Assembly: GCA_036265915.1 (NCBI GenBank)
Contig: DATAOC010000018.1
Span: 1 to 52,798 of the forward strand
Source of the DNA: AR12 sp036265915
GTDB taxonomy: Bacteria > Methylomirabilota > Methylomirabilia > Rokubacteriales > CSP1-6
DNA length: 52,798 bases
Reading direction: 5' to 3'
This document shows, piece by piece, positions 50,090 to 52,798 of the stretch. Below the pieces are notes generated by a model. That model ran no database searches and had not been told where the DNA came from. It saw only the letters and a list, made by a program, of their open reading frames with translations. The position numbers were made by a program, and so were the translations under genes. The stretch's first letter is position 1; the number at the start of each line of letters is the position of its first letter.

Positions 50090-51030
50090 TCGATATGCCC
50101 CTCCTGCTTGATTCTTGCCTCGATGGCTGTGGCCACGCCGTGCGCACCGGCGAAGGCGTCGACGTCCAGCCACGCCAGCTCGGGCTCCCGCGCGAACCAC
50201 GTCCACTGCCGCCGCGCGTAGCGAACGGTGTCGCGCTGCATGAGCCGCAGCGCCTCCGCGCGGTCCAGCTCGCCCTCCACCACGCGCACGAACTCGCGAT
50301 ACCCGATCGACGACAGTGCGCGCAGACCCGAATGGTACCCCCGCGCGAGGAGCCCGCGCACCTCGTCCTCGAGGCCGGCCGCCACCATGGCCGCTGCCCG
50401 CGCGCGCAGACGCGCCGCGAGCGCGGCCCGGTTCATGGTGAGCCCGACGTAGATCAGCGGCCACTCGGGGCGCGCGGTCGCCCAGCGTGTCGGGGTGTCG
50501 GCGCTTCCGCCGCCCCGCATGCGCTCGAGGGCCCGGATCACTCGCACGTGATCGTGGGGATGCAGGCGGCGGGCCAGCTCGGGCGCCACCTTGGCCAGCC
50601 GCGCATGCAGCGCCGGTCGACCTTCCCGCTCTGCGAGCGCCGCGAGCTCGGCGCGATACGCCGGGTCGGCAGGGACGGCGGCGTCCAGCCCGCGGAGCAA
50701 CGCACGGATGTACAACCCCGTTCCGCCGACGACGGCGGGCAGCCGGCCGCGCGCGTGGATCGGCCCGATCGCGGCCCGCGCGGCCGTCGCGAACCGGGCG
50801 GCGTCGAACGTCTGGTCGGGATCGACGACGTCGATCAGGTGGTGCGGCACCGCCGCGCGCTCGGCGGCCGTCGGCTTGCCGGTCGCGGCATCCATGCCGC
50901 GGTAGACCTGGCGAGAGTCGGCGCTGACGATCTCGAGCGGCACGCGCTCCGCGAGGGCGACGGCGGTCGCGGTCTTCCCCACCCCCGTCGGGCCTGCGAT
51001 GACGAGGAGCGGCGGCCGCCCGTCTACCAC
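50086..51030 (-). CDS. miaA: tRNA dimethylallyltransferase
   Basis: This 314-residue protein starts at GTG 51030, inside the end of mutL (7-base overlap); the longer open frame to 51192 runs over mutL and is not used. It shows the P-loop IAGPTGVGKTATAVAL, the SADSRQVYRGMDAATGKP motif that binds DMAPP/tRNA, and the later VVGGTGLYIRALLRGLDA. MiaA adds the dimethylallyl group to A37 of tRNAs reading U-start codons. The order mutL-miaA-hflX matches E. coli. Confidence 0.95.
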   Translation of the reverse strand: MVDGRPPLLVIAGPTGVGKTATAVALAERVPLEIVSADSRQVYRGMDAATGKPTAAERAAVPHHLIDVVDPDQTFDAARFATAARAAIGPIHARGRLPAVVGGTGLYIRALLRGLDAAVPADPAYRAELAALAEREGRPALHARLAKVAPELARRLHPHDHVRVIRALERMRGGGSADTPTRWATARPEWPLIYVGLTMNRAALAARLRARAAAMVAAGLEDEVRGLLARGYHSGLRALSSIGYREFVRVVEGELDRAEALRLMQRDTVRYARRQWTWFAREPELAWLDVDAFAGAHGVATAIEARIKQEGHIE

Positions 51031-52709
51031 GTCCGCTTCAGCTCGCGGCGGATGTCGCCCATCGACACACGGCTCACGATGGGGCGCCCGTGCGGGCAGA
51101 AGAACGGCGTCCGCGTCTGCGCCAGCTCGGCCACGAGCCGCTCCATCTCCTCGCGCGCGAGGACGGTGTTGGCCTTGACGGCGGCGCGACACGCGAGAAA
51201 GGCCAGCGCCCGGTCAACTGCGGGCTCGCCGGCCTTCGGACCGCCGAGCTCGTCGACGGCCGCCTCCAGCAGACGTCGCGGCTCGTCGCCCTTCAGCAGA
51301 GTCGGAACGGCCGTGACCACGACGGTGCCGCCCGGCCCGTCGTCGAAGCCGAATCCAAGACGCTCCAGTGGCCCGCGCCAGCGCTCGAGAAGCGCCCGCG
51401 CCGCCGGCGGCAGTGCGACCGGATCGGGAAAGAGCAGCGTCTGCGACGGCGCGGCGCCGGTGGCGAGATCCGTCTCCAGGCGCTCGAAGAGGACACGCTC
51501 GTGCACGACGTGCTGGTCGAGGAAGAACACCTCGTCATCGGTGGTGGCGACGATGAACGTGTCCTGCACCTGGCCGAGCACGCGACCGAAAGCGGCCGCC
51601 TTCGTGTAGGGCGCCGCTGTCTCCGCGAACAGCGCGCTCTGCGCGCCGACGAGCGCGGTCTCGCGGGAGGACGCCGCCGCCGCGCCGCTCGCCGCCCACT
51701 CGACCGTGGACGGCGCCGCGGTGGGGCGCTGCAGCGTGTCGTGCAGCGCGGCCACCAGCATCTCCTGGACGAGCCGCGGATGGCGGAAACGCACCCAGGC
51801 CTTCGTCGGATGCACGTTGGCGTCGACGTCCGCGGGCGGCAGCGTCACCGCGAGCACCACCAGCGGGAAGCGATCGCGCGCGAGGATGGGCCGGTACGCG
51901 GCGAGCACGGCTTGCAGGAGCGCGGGGTCACGTACCGGCCGCCCGTTGACGATGATGATGATGTCGTCGCGGCCGCCGCGGCTCACATCCGGCGGGCTCG
52001 CGTGGCCCGCCACGCGGATGCCGTGCTCGGCGCGGTCGACGGTGAGCAGGCGGGCGGCCAGGTCCCAGCCCCACAGCGCGCCGATGCGCTCCTTGAGAGT
52101 TGCCGCCGCGGGCGCCGTGAGCACCGGGCGGCCGTTGTTGGCGACGCGCAGCTGAACCTCGGAGTGCGCGAGCGCGAGCTGGCTCAGCGCGCGCAGCGTG
52201 GCCGACAGCTCGGTCGGCGGCGACTTCAAGAATTTCAGCCGCGCCGGCGTATTGAAGAACAGGTCGCGCAGCTCGATGGTCGTGCCCGTCTCGCACGGGA
52301 CCCCGAGGCGCTGGATCACGGCGCCGCCCTCGCCGCCGAGGCGCAGCCCCTCGGCGGCGCCGCGCGCCCGGCTCGTCACCGTGAAGCGCGAGACGGCGCA
52401 CACGGCGGCCAGCGCCTCGCCACGGAAGCCGAGGGTGGCGATGGCATCGAGGTCCTCGTCGCGCGCGAGCTTGGAGGTCGCGTGGCGCTCGAGGGCCAGC
52501 GGCAGCTCGTCGACGGTCATGCCGAGGCCGTCGTCGGTCACGCGGACGAGCGCGGCGCCGCCGTCGCGCAGGTCGATGCTGACCGTCCGCGCCTGGGCAT
52601 CGAGCGCGTTCTCGACGAGCTCCTTCACCGCGGAGGCCGGACGCTCGACCACCTCGCCGGCCGCGATCTTGTTGGCGACCTGGTCGGGAAGAATGCGGAT
52701 GCGGCCCAT
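51024..52709 (-). CDS. mutL: DNA mismatch repair protein MutL, endonuclease type
   Basis: This 561-residue protein has the GHKL ATPase (VENALDAQ, TDDGLGM, GFRGEALAAVCAVS), the transducer domain, and a C-terminal domain bearing the metal-binding endonuclease signature FFLDQHVVHERVLFERLE together with CPHGRPIV and the ACRAAVKANT motif. These mark the nicking type of MutL used in methyl-independent mismatch repair, not the E. coli type. The middle linker is short. Start ATG 52709 follows closely after TATAGT and looks leaderless; GTG at 52718 is an alternative. It heads the whole minus-strand core operon. Confidence 0.95.
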   Translation of the reverse strand: MGRIRILPDQVANKIAAGEVVERPASAVKELVENALDAQARTVSIDLRDGGAALVRVTDDGLGMTVDELPLALERHATSKLARDEDLDAIATLGFRGEALAAVCAVSRFTVTSRARGAAEGLRLGGEGGAVIQRLGVPCETGTTIELRDLFFNTPARLKFLKSPPTELSATLRALSQLALAHSEVQLRVANNGRPVLTAPAAATLKERIGALWGWDLAARLLTVDRAEHGIRVAGHASPPDVSRGGRDDIIIIVNGRPVRDPALLQAVLAAYRPILARDRFPLVVLAVTLPPADVDANVHPTKAWVRFRHPRLVQEMLVAALHDTLQRPTAAPSTVEWAASGAAAASSRETALVGAQSALFAETAAPYTKAAAFGRVLGQVQDTFIVATTDDEVFFLDQHVVHERVLFERLETDLATGAAPSQTLLFPDPVALPPAARALLERWRGPLERLGFGFDDGPGGTVVVTAVPTLLKGDEPRRLLEAAVDELGGPKAGEPAVDRALAFLACRAAVKANTVLAREEMERLVAELAQTRTPFFCPHGRPIVSRVSMGDIRRELKRTW

Positions 52710-52716
52710 GAAGCCC

Positions 52717-52724
52717 ACTATACT
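52717..52724. promoter_or_regulatory. Symmetrical -10-like element between divergent genes
   Basis: ACTATACT can be read as TATACT on the plus strand (52719-52724) and TATAGT on the minus strand (52717-52722). The minus-strand copy is 7 bases before the mutL ATG, consistent with a leaderless mutL mRNA; the plus-strand copy precedes the divergent ATG at 52752. Neither direction has a clear -35. Confidence 0.4.
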
Positions 52725-52751
52725 TGGTTTGTGAAGTGCTACTTTGGACCC

Positions 52752-52798
52752 ATGCGTGTGATTCTTGCGGCGCTGGCTGTTTTTTGCCCGCTGCTCTG
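52752..52798 (+). CDS. Start of an exported protein, 3' truncated by the window end
   Basis: ATG 52752 opens a frame MRVILAALAVFCPLL that runs off the window. A single arginine followed by a hydrophobic run is typical of a signal peptide, so an exported or lipoprotein-type product is likely. It diverges from mutL across a 42-base gap. With only about 15 codons present, no function can be given. Confidence 0.5.
   Translation, partial: MRVILAALAVFCPLL

Overview
The window is GC-rich (about two-thirds G+C by eye), densely packed DNA with many 4-base start/stop overlaps, frequent GTG starts and few clear Shine-Dalgarno sites. The content suggests a free-living, soil-type Gram-negative bacterium outside the classical Proteobacteria. 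My best guess is Candidatus Rokubacteria / Methylomirabilota, based on general knowledge of such genomes: two DUF3047 proteins, peptide-type and orphan ABC solute-binding proteins, and a RpoS-type surE-pcm-nlpD-sigma block. No 16S rRNA gene or other decisive marker is present, so this is inference.

Layout. (1) 1-6574, plus strand: a small-molecule catabolic and uptake block. It holds a truncated DUF1989 protein, a GntR/FCD regulator, a cyclase-family hydrolase, an exported DUF3047 protein, and a peptide/nickel-type ABC importer (binding protein, hairpin, two permeases, no ATPase genes). A divergent GNAT gene sits between. (2) 6740-18885: lipid and sugar chemistry. A plus-strand GT4 glycosyltransferase is followed by a long minus-strand series. 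In transcription order that series is P450, GT4, PIG-L deacetylase, Gfo/Idh/MocA-like protein, fatty-acyl-AMP ligase, ACP-thioesterase, FAD oxidoreductase with a membrane tail, a small membrane protein related to that tail, and a histidine-rich membrane protein. It looks like an uncharacterised acyl-lipid or glycolipid pathway. (3) 19039-33001: a CPA1 antiporter, a ribbon-helix-helix/AT-hook-like regulator beside an AT-rich island, then a mosaic of surface-polysaccharide genes: six glycosyltransferases, a methyltransferase, two GNAT/FemAB-like acyltransferases and an ATP-grasp ligase. (4) 33011-38142, minus strand: an orphan binding protein, a small unknown protein, an exported alpha/beta hydrolase and a divergent transketolase-like protein. 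(5) 38295-38718: tRNA-Arg(CCT) and the decayed end of an IS256-type transposase, marking the border between the variable part and a conserved core. (6) 38719-52709, minus strand: housekeeping genes. In transcription order these are mutL-miaA-hflX-pgsA-DUF512-der-DUF3047-SPOR-ihfA-merR, tRNA-Pro(GGG), a small ORF, surE-pcm, tRNA-Pro(CGG), acyP, a LysM/M23 nlpD-like gene and an rpoS-like sigma gene. (7) 52752-end: the start of a divergent exported protein.

How the parts fit. The first block probably imports and hydrolyses a nitrogenous or amide substrate under GntR control. The FAAL can activate a fatty acid as acyl-AMP and load it on the ACP of the ACP-TE protein. The P450 could hydroxylate the acyl chain, and the GT4 plus PIG-L deacetylase could supply a free amino-sugar. 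The thioesterase would then release or transfer the acyl group. The nearby GT2/GT4/GT39-like enzymes fit assembly of a cell-surface glycan. The core block carries DNA repair, tRNA modification, ribosome GTPases, phospholipid synthesis and a stationary-phase-type sigma factor with protein-repair genes in an arrangement known from Proteobacteria.
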